Assembly: GCF_003815915.1 (NCBI RefSeq)
Contig: NZ_CP033929.1
Coordinates: 2,170,001 to 2,234,000, forward strand
Source of the DNA: Chryseobacterium indoltheticum
Lineage (GTDB): Bacteria > Bacteroidota > Bacteroidia > Flavobacteriales > Weeksellaceae
Direction: 5' to 3'
Length of the DNA stretch: 64,000 nt
How positions within the stretch are numbered: position 1 is the first letter of the stretch; each line of letters starts with the position of its first letter. A program made the position numbers and the translations under genes. The notes below the pieces were generated by a model. That model was not told the DNA's origin. It worked only from the letters and a program-made list of their open reading frames with translations, and did not search any database. Below, piece after piece: positions 55,133 through 63,917 of the stretch.

Positions 55133-56950
55133 GTTGTGTTATATCTCAAAGATACTCAAAAATGAAAGCAATTCACAACTCAATAGATTATTTTCCTGAG
55201 CCATCTTTTGTTGTGTTATATCTCAAAGATACTCAAAAATGAAAGCAATTCACAACTCGCACTACACTGGGAAGACTTATTTTGAAGTTGTGTTATATCT
55301 CAAAGATACTCAAAAATGAAAGCAATTCACAACAAATAACCGCAGATGGTTTGGAATCTCCAAGTTGTGTTATATCTCAAAGATACTCAAAAATGAAAGC
55401 AATTCACAACGACAGTTCACAGTTTAACTAAAATAACAGGGTTGTGTTATATCTCAAAGATACTCAAAAATGAAAGCAATTCACAACTGCCTATGAGTAC
55501 TTACCTTTCGGAATTAGGTTGTGTTATATCTCAAAGATACTCAAAAATGAAAGCAATTCACAACAGCCATGGATAATAAAAAAGAGATCAGTTTGTTGTG
55601 TTATATCTCAAAGATACTCAAAAATGAAAGCAATTCACAACAGTGGGAGAGTATGGAGATATAAGTCACAGGTTGTGTTATATCTCAAAGATACTCAAAA
55701 ATGAAAGCAATTCACAACGAAAGTATTGGACGTATTAAGTTACTTAAAGTTGTGTTATATCTCAAAGATACTCAAAAATGAAAGCAATTCACAACAGGAT
55801 CCATACGGTATATAAGGCGACGTTAGTTGTGTTATATCTCAAAGATACTCAAAAATGAAAGCAATTCACAACGACTTTCTGTCTACATATCCATCGACCC
55901 CAGTTGTGTTATATCTCAAAGATACTCAAAAATGAAAGCAATTCACAACTATATTGCCTTCAGATGCAGTTCCTCTTGCGTTGTGTTATATCTCAAAGAT
56001 ACTCAAAAATGAAAGCAATTCACAACGTTCGCCAGCATTCCCGACATGCCGTCGTAGTTGTGTTATATCTCAAAGATACTCAAAAATGAAAGCAATTCAC
56101 AACAAACATCTTAAATACAGAAATTCCATAAATGTTGTGTTATATCTCAAAGATACTCAAAAATGAAAGCAATTCACAACCCAATTACCCACTTGATAGT
56201 TTCAACCTTTGTTGTGTTATATCTCAAAGATACTCAAAAATGAAAGCAATTCACAACATTGCTTCTGTTGTTTGAATTATTCAAAAAGTTGTGTTATATC
56301 TCAAAGATACTCAAAAATGAAAGCAATTCACAACGGGTGAAGGTTTTGTAATTATCTACGGCGGGTTGTGTTATATCTCAAAGATACTCAAAAATGAAAG
56401 CAATTCACAACAAGCGCTTGCTTTACAAAGATTGTCAGAAGGTTGTGTTATATCTCAAAGATACTCAAAAATGAAAGCAATTCACAACTAACCCTCCTGG
56501 GGCTTCATAATCTTTACGGTTGTGTTATATCTCAAAGATACTCAAAAATGAAAGCAATTCACAACTATGAAACTATAATTACAAACAATAAGATAGTTGT
56601 GTTATATCTCAAAGATACTCAAAAATGAAAGCAATTCACAACGAAATATGGGTGCTTGTCGTTGAAGATAATGTTGTGTTATATCTCAAAGATACTCAAA
56701 AATGAAAGCAATTCACAACAAAGTAGCGCCTCTAGGCATATTTTCAATAGTTGTGTTATATCTCAAAGATACTCAAAAATGAAAGCAATTCACAACAAGT
56801 CAGCTGGAATGTCGGTGTTTAAAATTGTTGTGTTATATCTCAAAGATACTCAAAAATGAAAGCAATTCACAACCGTAAAATATTACTTTGCCTGCTACTC
56901 TTAGTTGTGTTATATCTCAAAGATACTCAAAAATGAAAGCAACGAAATAG
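55133..56950 (-). CRISPR. Type II-C CRISPR array, 24 repeats of 47 bp and 23 spacers of 30 bp
   Basis: Repeats start at 55133 and every 77 bases to 56904. In the crRNA sense (minus strand) the repeat begins GTTGTGAATTGCTTTC, the form pairing with tracrRNA, and ends ATATAACACAAC. All 23 spacers are exactly 30 bp and look different from one another. The last repeat on the right (56904-56950) keeps 39 bases and then diverges, losing the portion that would pair with tracrRNA. Each repeat contains TATCTTTG (TAnnTTTG) with a TTG 21 bases upstream, so each may be a promoter. The degenerate end is far from cas2, implying new spacers enter at the cas2 side. Confidence 0.98.
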
Positions 56951-56986
56951 TATCACATCCCAAAGAATATTCATAAAAGATATTCC

Positions 56987-56994
56987 TATTTTTG
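56987..56994 (+). promoter_or_regulatory. Promoter -7 box of the DUF1294 gene
   Basis: TATTTTTG matches TAnnTTTG exactly and ends three bases before the ATG at 56998. The transcript would be leaderless or nearly so. Confidence 0.5.
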
Positions 56995-56997
56995 CGA

Positions 56998-57273
56998 ATG
57001 ATTTACTTTCTTGTGGTGTCAAATATTTTGACTTTTATAGTTTTCGGAGCAGATAAATGGTATGCCAAAAAAAGCAAAAGAAGAGTTTCAGAACTATTTC
57101 TTCTGAGTTTGACTTTTTTAGGAGGTACTTTGGGAGCATTGTTAGCGATGATGATTTTTAGACATAAAACATCAAAAAAATCTTTTATTCTTAAACTTCT
57201 TATCGTAATTTTTGTTCAGCTAATTATATTTGGAATAATGAAGAATTCTAAAATAAATTTTAACATTTTTTAA
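56998..57273 (+). CDS. DUF1294-family small membrane protein
   Basis: A 91-residue inner-membrane protein with three hydrophobic spans. The family motif FGADKWYAKKSKRRVSE is followed by LFLLSLTFLGGTLGALLAMMIFRHKTSKKSF. ATG 56998 is preferred over a TTG six bases upstream. DUF1294 proteins have no known function. The gene lies 47 bases from the degenerate end of the CRISPR array and reads away from it, but is a widespread housekeeping-type gene with no known link to CRISPR. Confidence 0.88.
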   Translation: MIYFLVVSNILTFIVFGADKWYAKKSKRRVSELFLLSLTFLGGTLGALLAMMIFRHKTSKKSFILKLLIVIFVQLIIFGIMKNSKINFNIF

Positions 57274-57340
57274 TACCACAATAATCGGAGTAGGCATCAT
57301 ATTTTCTTACATATCTATCATAACACCAAAAAATATTATT

Positions 57341-57889
57341 ATGTCAAAGAAAATTGCAATTCTAGCAACAAACGGATTTGAGGAAAGTGAATTGAAATCT
57401 CCAAAAGAACATTTGGAACAACAGGGTTGGACGGCTCATATTATTAGTCCAAAATCTGGTACCATAAAAGCATGGGCAGAAAAAGATTGGGGAAAAGAAT
57501 ACAATGTTGATAAAACAATTAGTGAATCGAGCGCATCAGATTATGATGCTTTGGTTCTGCCTGGAGGTGTAATCAATCCCGATCAATTGAGAACTAATGA
57601 TGAAGCGCTTAATTTTGTAAAGGACTTTTTTACTCAGCATAAACCGGTTGCAGCAATTTGCCATGGCCCACAGATCCTTATTAATGCTGAAGCAGTACAA
57701 GGCAGAAAATTGACATCCGTAAATTCTATCAGTAAAGATTTGAAAAACGCTGGTGCCGTTTGGGAAGACAGTGAAGTAGTGGTAGATAACGGTTTGGTGA
57801 CAAGCCGTACTCCGGAAGATTTGCCGGCATTTAATGCTAAATTGGTTGAAGAAATCAATGAAGGTAAACACGAAGATCAGAATTTATAA
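57341..57889 (+). CDS. DJ-1/PfpI-family protein (type 1 glutamine amidotransferase-like)
   Basis: A 182-residue cytoplasmic protein. The nucleophile elbow is AAICHGPQILI, with Cys in the expected place; the upstream Glu of the family is in NGFEESELKSP, and YDALVLPGGVINPDQLRT forms the neighbouring strand. PfpI/YhbO-type members act as glyoxalases, deglycases or stress proteins. There is no signal peptide. It stands alone between DUF1294 and typA with its own terminator. Confidence 0.9.
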   Translation: MSKKIAILATNGFEESELKSPKEHLEQQGWTAHIISPKSGTIKAWAEKDWGKEYNVDKTISESSASDYDALVLPGGVINPDQLRTNDEALNFVKDFFTQHKPVAAICHGPQILINAEAVQGRKLTSVNSISKDLKNAGAVWEDSEVVVDNGLVTSRTPEDLPAFNAKLVEEINEGKHEDQNL

Positions 57890-57910
57890 GACGTTTTATT
57901 TAGGAGTAAG

Positions 57911-57945
57911 GAAGACTTGAATATTGCATTCAGGTCTTCTTTTTA
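57911..57945 (+). terminator. Terminator of the PfpI-like gene
   Basis: GAAGACTTGAAT pairs with ATTCAGGTCTTC and is followed by TTTTT. Confidence 0.8.
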
Positions 57946-58173
57946 TATAATATTGATTTTCATAAAGATTAAAGCTTATATTTTAATTTTTATCATTATT
58001 CGTACCTAACACAGGATTAGAATTTTTTAATCTCAACCATTGAAAATGCACTATTTATAACGTGTTTTTCATCATCGCTCATCAATCTTCTCATTATGAA
58101 TTTGTTAATAAATGAATATTGATAGTGGTTAATTAATTAAAAATCACTAATTTCGCACCCGTAAAAATCATTC

Positions 58174-59979
58174 ATGCAAAACATTAGAAATATTGCGATT
58201 ATCGCACACGTTGACCACGGTAAGACTACTTTGGTTGATAAGATTATTCATGCTACAAACATTTTCAGAGAAAATCAGGAAAGTGGAGAATTAATAATGG
58301 ATAACAACGATCTTGAAAGAGAAAGAGGAATTACCATTTTATCAAAAAATATTTCTGTTACTTATAAAGACGTTAAAATCAACGTTATCGATACTCCTGG
58401 TCACGCCGATTTTGGTGGTGAGGTAGAGAGAGTTTTAAAAATGGCAGATGGTGTTATCTTATTGGTAGATGCATTCGAAGGACCTATGCCTCAGACTAGA
58501 TTCGTTTTGCAGAAAGCATTAGAATTAGGTCTTAGACCATTAGTGGTTATCAATAAAGTCGACAAACCAAACTGTCGTCCTGAAGAGGTTCACGATCAGG
58601 TATTTGATTTGTTCTTCAACCTTGAAGCTACAGAAGAGCAGTTGGATTTCCCAACGTTCTACGGTTCTTCAAAACAAGGATGGTTCAATACTTCATTAGA
58701 GCAAACTGACAATATTTTCCCATTATTAGATGGTATTTTACAATACGTTCCTGAGCCTAAAATTGAGGAAGGTAACTTACAAATGCAAATCGTTTCTCTA
58801 GATTTCTCTTCTTTCTTAGGAAGAATTGCAATCGGAAAAGTGATCAGAGGAGAAATTAAAGAATCTCAATGGATCGGTCTGGCGCAAGCGGACGGAAAAG
58901 TTTTAAAAGGAAAAGTAAAAGAATTATACGTTTTTGAAGGTCTTGGAAAGAAAAAAGTAACTGAAGTAAAAGCTGGAGATATCTGTGCTGTAGTAGGTTT
59001 TGATGCTTTTCAGATTGGAGATTCTTTCGTAGATCTTGAAAATCCTGAGCCATTGCCAAGAACTGCAATTGATGAGCCTACGTTGAACATGACGTTCTCG
59101 ATCAACAATTCACCTTTCTTCGGTAAAGACGGTAAATTTGTAACTTCAAATCACCTGAAAGAAAGATTAACTAAAGAATTAGAGAAAAACCTTGCATTAA
59201 GAGTTCAGCAGACTGATGATGCAAACACTTTCTTAGTATTCGGTAGAGGTATTCTTCACTTGTCAGTTTTAATTGAAACAATGAGAAGAGAAGGATATGA
59301 AATGACTATCGGTCAGCCACAGGTTATCTTGAGAGAAATCGACGGAGAAAAATGTGAGCCTTACGAATCTTTGGTTGTTGACGTTCCTGAAGAATATGCT
59401 TCAAGAGTAATCGACTTGGCTACTCAGAGAAAAGGTGACCTTCACATTATGGAAACTAAAGGTGAAATGCAGCACATGGAATTCGAAATTCCTTCAAGAG
59501 GTTTGATCGGATTGCGTTCTCAGATGTTGACAGCTACTGCAGGTGAAGCTATTATGGCACACCGTTTCACAGAATACAAGCCTTTCAAAGGTGCGATTCC
59601 TGGAAGAAGTAACGGTGTATTGATTTCTAAAACTCAAGGTCCGGCTACAGAATATTCTATTGCTAAATTACAGGATAGAGGTAAGTTCTATGTTGATCCG
59701 GGCGAGGAGATCTATGCAGGTATGGTTATCGGTGAGCAAAACAAGCCGGGTGACTTAGTGGTAAACATCGTTGAAGCAAAACAATTGAATAACATGCGTG
59801 CTTCTGGAAAAGATAAAGATACAGGAGTTGCTCCAAAAATCTTATTCTCTCTTGAAGAATGTATGGAATATATCCAGGCTGATGAAGCAATCGAGGTAAC
59901 TCCAAACTTCATCCGTATGAGAAAGAAAATCCTTTCTGAAGAAGAAAGAAAAAGAATGGAAAGAGGAGCGAAAGCATAA
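58174..59979 (+). CDS. typA: Ribosome-binding translational GTPase TypA/BipA
   Basis: A 601-residue GTPase. The G motifs are IAHVDHGKTTLVDKI (G1), ERERGITILSKN (G2), DTPGHADFGGEVERVL (G3) and NKVDKPNCRPE (G4). EF-G-like domains follow, and the BipA-specific C-terminus is recognisable (RGLIGLRSQMLTATAGEAIM, NIVEAKQLNNMRASGKDKDTG, NFIRMRKKILSEEERKR). It assists large-subunit assembly and growth under stress. The length is that of full-length TypA. A TAATTTCG box, one base off consensus, lies about 35 bases upstream. Confidence 0.97.
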   Translation: MQNIRNIAIIAHVDHGKTTLVDKIIHATNIFRENQESGELIMDNNDLERERGITILSKNISVTYKDVKINVIDTPGHADFGGEVERVLKMADGVILLVDAFEGPMPQTRFVLQKALELGLRPLVVINKVDKPNCRPEEVHDQVFDLFFNLEATEEQLDFPTFYGSSKQGWFNTSLEQTDNIFPLLDGILQYVPEPKIEEGNLQMQIVSLDFSSFLGRIAIGKVIRGEIKESQWIGLAQADGKVLKGKVKELYVFEGLGKKKVTEVKAGDICAVVGFDAFQIGDSFVDLENPEPLPRTAIDEPTLNMTFSINNSPFFGKDGKFVTSNHLKERLTKELEKNLALRVQQTDDANTFLVFGRGILHLSVLIETMRREGYEMTIGQPQVILREIDGEKCEPYESLVVDVPEEYASRVIDLATQRKGDLHIMETKGEMQHMEFEIPSRGLIGLRSQMLTATAGEAIMAHRFTEYKPFKGAIPGRSNGVLISKTQGPATEYSIAKLQDRGKFYVDPGEEIYAGMVIGEQNKPGDLVVNIVEAKQLNNMRASGKDKDTGVAPKILFSLEECMEYIQADEAIEVTPNFIRMRKKILSEEERKRMERGAKA

Positions 59980-60001
59980 TCCTACATTCTCAGATATATT
60001 T

Positions 60002-60028
60002 AAAGCCTCGATTTTCGGGGCTTTTTTT
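60002..60028 (+). terminator. Terminator of typA (copy 1 of a duplicated terminator)
   Basis: AAAGCCTCGA pairs with TCGGGGCTTT around a TTT loop and is followed by a T run. Twenty-six bases are identical to the terminator at 60564-60589. Confidence 0.9.
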
Positions 60029-60069
60029 GTTTTATTTTACTAATTTAGCAATACTAAAATATTAATAGT

Positions 60070-60255
60070 ATGACAATTACTAAAGAAAAATTACATCAAC
60101 AGATCGATAAATTTCCGGATGAAATAAGCATAGATGAGGTAATTGAAAGACTAATCATGATAGAAAAGCTGGAAACTAGAATACAAGAATCAGATGAAAA
60201 TGATACCATTTCAGAAGAAGATCTCAAAAAGGAAATGGGACAATGGTTCGAATAA
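60070..60255 (+). CDS. Small antitoxin-like protein of a RelE/ParE module
   Basis: A 61-residue acidic, helical protein, MTITKEKLHQQIDKFPDEIS followed by IDEVIERLIMIEKLETRIQE. The size and placement, with the toxin reading frame starting 13 bases before its stop (ATG 60243), are those of an antitoxin in a RelE/ParE-type operon. This Bacteroidota type has a C-terminal tail that would bind the toxin. The gene is intact although the toxin is broken. Confidence 0.7.
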   Translation: MTITKEKLHQQIDKFPDEISIDEVIERLIMIEKLETRIQESDENDTISEEDLKKEMGQWFE

Positions 60256-60535
60256 AATGGCTAAGATCAGCTAAAATAGATTTAAAAGAAATCTATGATT
60301 TTATAAGCCTAGATTCTAAAAAGATATGCGAGGTTCCAAATTGAAAAAATTCAAAATAAAACAGAAATTTTAAAAACCGGAATGATTATCGGAAAACGAG
60401 TTTCGGAAATAGACGATAATAATGTAAGAGAGATTTTTGAAGGAAATTACAGAATAATTTATCATATCTCAAAATGAAATTCATATTCTTTTAATTCATC
60501 ACGGTGCAAAAGATATATTGCATAGAATAAAATAA
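60243..60535 (+). pseudogene. RelE/ParE-family toxin, disrupted by two frameshifts
   Basis: The frame starts MVRIKWLRSAKIDLKEIYDF, continues to ISLDSKK, and then stops early after CEVPN. Removing one base near 60330 restores YARFQIEKIQNKTEILKTGM and then IIGKRVSEIDDNNVREIFEG, NYRIIYHIS. A second shift at about 60475 (CAAAATGAAATT) is needed to read the usual end, NEIHILLIHHGAKDILHRIK. The pattern (RSAKIDLKEIYDFI, REIFEGNYRIIYHI, HHGA) is the ParE/RelE fold. The toxin is therefore probably inactive, unless both shifts are sequencing errors near A runs. The start overlaps the antitoxin gene by 13 bases. Confidence 0.8.
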
Positions 60536-60563
60536 TGCATTAAACTATTCTTTTAATAATCTA

Positions 60564-60589
60564 AAAGCCTCGATTTTCGGGGCTTTTTT
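60564..60589 (+). terminator. Terminator after the toxin remnant (copy 2 of the duplicated terminator)
   Basis: It is identical over 26 bases to the typA terminator at 60002. The toxin-antitoxin remnant lies exactly between the two copies. Confidence 0.9.
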
Positions 60590-60641
60590 CGTTTTAACTA
60601 AATTTTACAGTAACATATTTCTCAAATTATCTTTATATCAT

Positions 60642-60649
60642 TAGTTTTG
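60642..60649 (+). promoter_or_regulatory. Promoter -7 box of the family-10-like hydrolase
   Basis: TAGTTTTG matches TAnnTTTG exactly, 39 bases before the ATG at 60689. Confidence 0.45.
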
Positions 60650-60688
60650 TGTTTTGAATAACTCAGAAATCCTTTTTTGGAATCATAT

Positions 60689-62281
60689 ATGAAAATCTCT
60701 AAAATAAAATTAGTCTGCATATTGGGTATATTTGCTTCTTTCAGTACTTCGTGCGCTGTAAGAGAAAATACTCCGAAAGTAAAAAATAAAGTTTCAAATA
60801 ATAATACTAGAACTCCAAATCCCAAATTAGTTCCGCCAATCGCAGCGATTCCTGTAAATGAAGAATTTAGAGTGAATCTTCCAGCGATCAAAAGAGAATT
60901 TCGTGGCGTTTGGATTGCGAGTGTTGCCAATATCAACTGGCCATCAAGAAATAATCTCTCTGTAGATCAGCAAAAAGCGGAAGCGATCAGTATGTTGAAT
61001 ATGCTTCAGGAAAATAATTTTAATGCAGTGATTTTTCAGGCACGTCCTTCTGCAGATGCTTTGTATACAAGCGAATTGGAACCTTGGTCTTATTTTCTGA
61101 CCGGAAAAACGGGCGAACCCCCATATCCAAATTACGATCCGTTGCAGTTTTGGATTGAAGAAGCTCATAAAAGAGGGATGGAGCTGCATGTTTGGCTGAA
61201 TCCTTACAGAGCGCATCATTCTAATGGGGGAGCGGTTTCTAACCAATCAATGGTCAATAAACTTTCGGATATTACCATTAAATTGAAAAACGGAATGTAT
61301 TGGTTTGATCCCGCCAATCCGAAAACTCAGGGACATGTTTCGAATGTTGTAAAAGATTTGGTGAAAAGATATGATTTGGATGCGATACATTTTGATGACT
61401 ATTTTTATCCATATGCAACCTACAACAGAGGTGTAGATTTTCCGGATCACGAAAGCTGGAGAATCTATCAAAGTTCAGGTGGAACACTTTCGAGACCAGA
61501 TTGGAGAAGAGATCAGGTCAATAAATTTGTAGAAAGAATTTATAAAGAAATCCACGCTGAAAAAAATTATGTAAAATTCGGAATCAGCCCGTTTGGAATC
61601 TGGAAACCGGGTTATCCGGAAGGAGTTGTAGGTTCTTCGCAATATGACGAGTTATTTGCTGATGCTAAATTATGGTTAAATAAAGGCTGGGTAGATTATT
61701 TCTCTCCACAGCTGTATTGGCCGATAGATTCAAAAGGACAAGCGTTTGCTTCTCTGTTAAATTGGTGGAAATCTGAAAATACAATGAACCGCCATCTTTG
61801 GCCGGGCTTAAATACAGTTGAAGTGAAAGTTTCCGACAGACCGGGTGAAATTAAAAATCAGGTGGAATTGTCAAGGCAGATTTTAAAGGATGATGCAGGA
61901 GAAATACATTGGAGTATTGCGGGTTTAACGAAAAGTTCAAATATGCTTCCAACCTTAAAAAACGGACCTTATAAAGACAAAGCTCTGACTCCGAAAAGCC
62001 CGTGGATAAAAATGGCTCCTTTAGAAAAACCAACGCTATTCATCAATGATAACGGAAGTTCTGTACAAACAAGCTGGAGCACAAAAAATATAGGTAATGT
62101 TTTTCACTGGGTACTTTTTACGCAATATAACGGAGTTTGGGAATCAGAAATACTTACTTTAGATAACCTTTCAAAAGAAATTCCTAAGTTTAAAGATGGT
62201 AAAAGTTTAAATGCAATTGCAATAAAAGCGATTGATCGTTTAGGAAATGAAAGCGATTATATGGCGAAGAAAGTGAAGTAA
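60689..62281 (+). CDS. Lipoprotein glycosyl hydrolase, family-10-like (GHL10/DUF187-type)
   Basis: A 530-residue lipoprotein; the signal peptide ends in FSTSC, with Cys as the lipidated residue. The TIM-barrel domain starts at KREFRGVWIASVANINWPSR and includes NNFNAVIFQARPSADALYTS, GMELHVWLNPYRAHHS, DLDAIHFDDYFYPY and WVDYFSPQLYWPID. This is the pattern of the GHL10 proteins (YddW-like), which are suspected peptidoglycan or polysaccharide hydrolases. The C-terminal 100 residues look like an Ig/FN3-type domain (PTLFINDNGSSVQTSWS). ATG 60689 is preferred over an upstream TTG at 60677. Confidence 0.9.
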   Translation: MKISKIKLVCILGIFASFSTSCAVRENTPKVKNKVSNNNTRTPNPKLVPPIAAIPVNEEFRVNLPAIKREFRGVWIASVANINWPSRNNLSVDQQKAEAISMLNMLQENNFNAVIFQARPSADALYTSELEPWSYFLTGKTGEPPYPNYDPLQFWIEEAHKRGMELHVWLNPYRAHHSNGGAVSNQSMVNKLSDITIKLKNGMYWFDPANPKTQGHVSNVVKDLVKRYDLDAIHFDDYFYPYATYNRGVDFPDHESWRIYQSSGGTLSRPDWRRDQVNKFVERIYKEIHAEKNYVKFGISPFGIWKPGYPEGVVGSSQYDELFADAKLWLNKGWVDYFSPQLYWPIDSKGQAFASLLNWWKSENTMNRHLWPGLNTVEVKVSDRPGEIKNQVELSRQILKDDAGEIHWSIAGLTKSSNMLPTLKNGPYKDKALTPKSPWIKMAPLEKPTLFINDNGSSVQTSWSTKNIGNVFHWVLFTQYNGVWESEILTLDNLSKEIPKFKDGKSLNAIAIKAIDRLGNESDYMAKKVK

Positions 62282-62307
62282 TATTCTTTTGTACTTAAAA
62301 ATAAAAT

Positions 62308-62341
62308 AGAGGCTAACAAAATCGTTAGCCTCTGTTCTTTT
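62308..62341. terminator. Bidirectional terminator
   Basis: AGAGGCTAAC and GTTAGCCTCT form a perfect 10-bp stem with a 6-base loop between convergent genes, followed by a T-rich tract. Confidence 0.85.
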
Positions 62342-62344
62342 AGA

Positions 62345-62905
62345 TTAAAATACCTGCACATAAGTGAATTTCTGTGAGCCTGAGGTGATAGTAAACCATT
62401 CTCCTTCTACAAGATATCTATTTTGATAGGTTTCTGAAGGACCATTACATGAATTATAGGCAGGATCTCCCAATTCGAGTTCGGCTCCGTAGACGAAGTT
62501 TGCATCTCTGGTAACCATTAAACAGTCCGTCCAGTCTGTGTCGGTTGTAAAAATACTGGTATCATAAAATACAGGATGACCGGCAACTCTCCATATTGAA
62601 GGGTTCGTTGCAGAGCTTTGTACGAGCCATTGGTTAATTAATGGATTAGAAGAGGGCCCCTGATTGTATCTTGGATATTTAGCAACAAAAGGAGAGCCTC
62701 CACTTGCAGGCGGAAAAGTGATGTTAAAACTACTGTAATCATTGCTTGAAATTCTGGGATAACAGCTTCCGTTAAGGCCATTTGCCTCTATTCTTGCTTC
62801 CAGAAAATATGGCGAATAATTATAAATCATTAATATTGACTGCTGCGCATTGGCAGATATTCCAAATAACAGCAATGCGAATAATGTTAAGATGTTTTTT
62901 TTCAT
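62345..62905 (-). CDS. Exported protein of unknown function
   Basis: A 186-residue protein with a signal peptide ending ISANAQ. The mature part is rich in Ser, Asn, Tyr and Trp (SILMIYNYSPYFLEARIEAN, GSCYPRISSNDYSSFNITFP) and has three Cys. I recognise no family. It follows the small lipoprotein gene on the same strand by 37 bases, so the two probably share a transcript. Confidence 0.7.
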   Translation of the reverse strand: MKKNILTLFALLLFGISANAQQSILMIYNYSPYFLEARIEANGLNGSCYPRISSNDYSSFNITFPPASGGSPFVAKYPRYNQGPSSNPLINQWLVQSSATNPSIWRVAGHPVFYDTSIFTTDTDWTDCLMVTRDANFVYGAELELGDPAYNSCNGPSETYQNRYLVEGEWFTITSGSQKFTYVQVF

Positions 62906-62942
62906 AATCTATTTATTATTAGTTTTTTAAAGGATAAAAAAG

Positions 62943-63323
62943 TTAGTTCTCAGACTGCACTTTGTTTTTGATCTCGCTGTTTTTACTGTTGTTGATCTGG
63001 ATCGCCCATACAATAATTGCGCTCATGTCGCCTTTTGTTTTTCGCTCTATTTCCTGATCTGTAGCGCCTGTAGACTTTATTAATTCTAACGATGCTGGAA
63101 TAAGTGTTTTCTTTCGTCGGTCACTTAGTTCAGTACTTCCGCTTCTCCTTTCCTCGTCAGTGAGTTTGTTTTCAGGATTATTTAAATTTTTAAATGCTTT
63201 TGCGAAAGCTTCCATTTCTGGTGATTTAAGAGTTTCCGGATTCGTTACTACAGCATTTTCAGAAGAGCATGAACCAAAGATTGTCAGTGCTACCAATAGC
63301 AGACATGAGATTGAGTTTTTCAT
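62943..63323 (-). CDS. Small lipoprotein of unknown function
   Basis: A 126-residue protein. The signal peptide ends in TIFGSC, followed by SSEN, so Cys 19 is the predicted lipid anchor. The rest is charged and probably helical (PEMEAFAKAFKNLNNPENKL, SDRRKKTLIPASLELIKS). No family is recognised. Confidence 0.75.
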   Translation of the reverse strand: MKNSISCLLLVALTIFGSCSSENAVVTNPETLKSPEMEAFAKAFKNLNNPENKLTDEERRSGSTELSDRRKKTLIPASLELIKSTGATDQEIERKTKGDMSAIIVWAIQINNSKNSEIKNKVQSEN

Positions 63324-63917
63324 TTTCGTATGAGTTATTTAATTTTTAGCCAAACTAGTCATAGAAAACCTGATGCGCAAACAGTTGCTGTAATGATTTA
63401 TGAATTAGTACTTTATAAAATAGGTCTCGATTACCGTCTTTACGGTATTTTTCTAAATGTTTTACCTGAAAATATTTTATGCATTGCATTCAATATGAAT
63501 GATTATGATTAACGATTTCACTCTATTATGATAATTTTAGTTATTAAGTCAAATTTGTGTTTTTGTTGTGTTTAAAAATAATTGATTATTAATAAGTTAT
63601 ATGTTTTTATTTGGTGTAGATTTATAAATAATTCCCATTAAATTTAAATATTAATTTTAGATAATATAATGCCTTTGTTTTTATTTTTAACTTGCTAAAG
63701 TTTTTAAATCATTAATTTTTGAAATAAAATTAGCCTTGCCAGCTATATAATCGCAAAATAGGCTGGATAATTAAAATTATGTCATTGAATTGTGAATATT
63801 TAAATTTTAAAGTATTTATTCATTTTTGAGGGATATAATTTTCAGTTTGTACAAATTAAATCGATAATCAAATTATAATATAACGACAGATTTTTAACAA
63901 CAAAAAACTTATTTACT
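63324..63917. other. AT-rich intergenic region
   Basis: Nearly 600 bases between divergent lipoprotein genes. I see no convincing reading frame, RNA gene or exact TAnnTTTG box for the downstream gene. Confidence 0.35.

Noticed and set aside
55519..56859. Several 60-70 codon frames running through the CRISPR array on the plus strand
   Set aside because: They are translations of the repeat unit plus spacers, recur with the 77-base period and are not genes.
56951..56997. Leader of the array on the right-hand side
   Set aside because: The repeat next to it is degenerate, which marks the old end of the array; the region is short and belongs to the DUF1294 promoter.
57890..58173. Possible RNA gene upstream of typA
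   Set aside because: Only the PfpI-like terminator and a near-consensus promoter box are visible; no tRNA or riboswitch fold could be drawn.
63330..63512. 60-codon plus-strand frame downstream of the small lipoprotein's start
   Set aside because: The composition is like the surrounding AT-rich DNA, and there is no promoter, signal or family resemblance.
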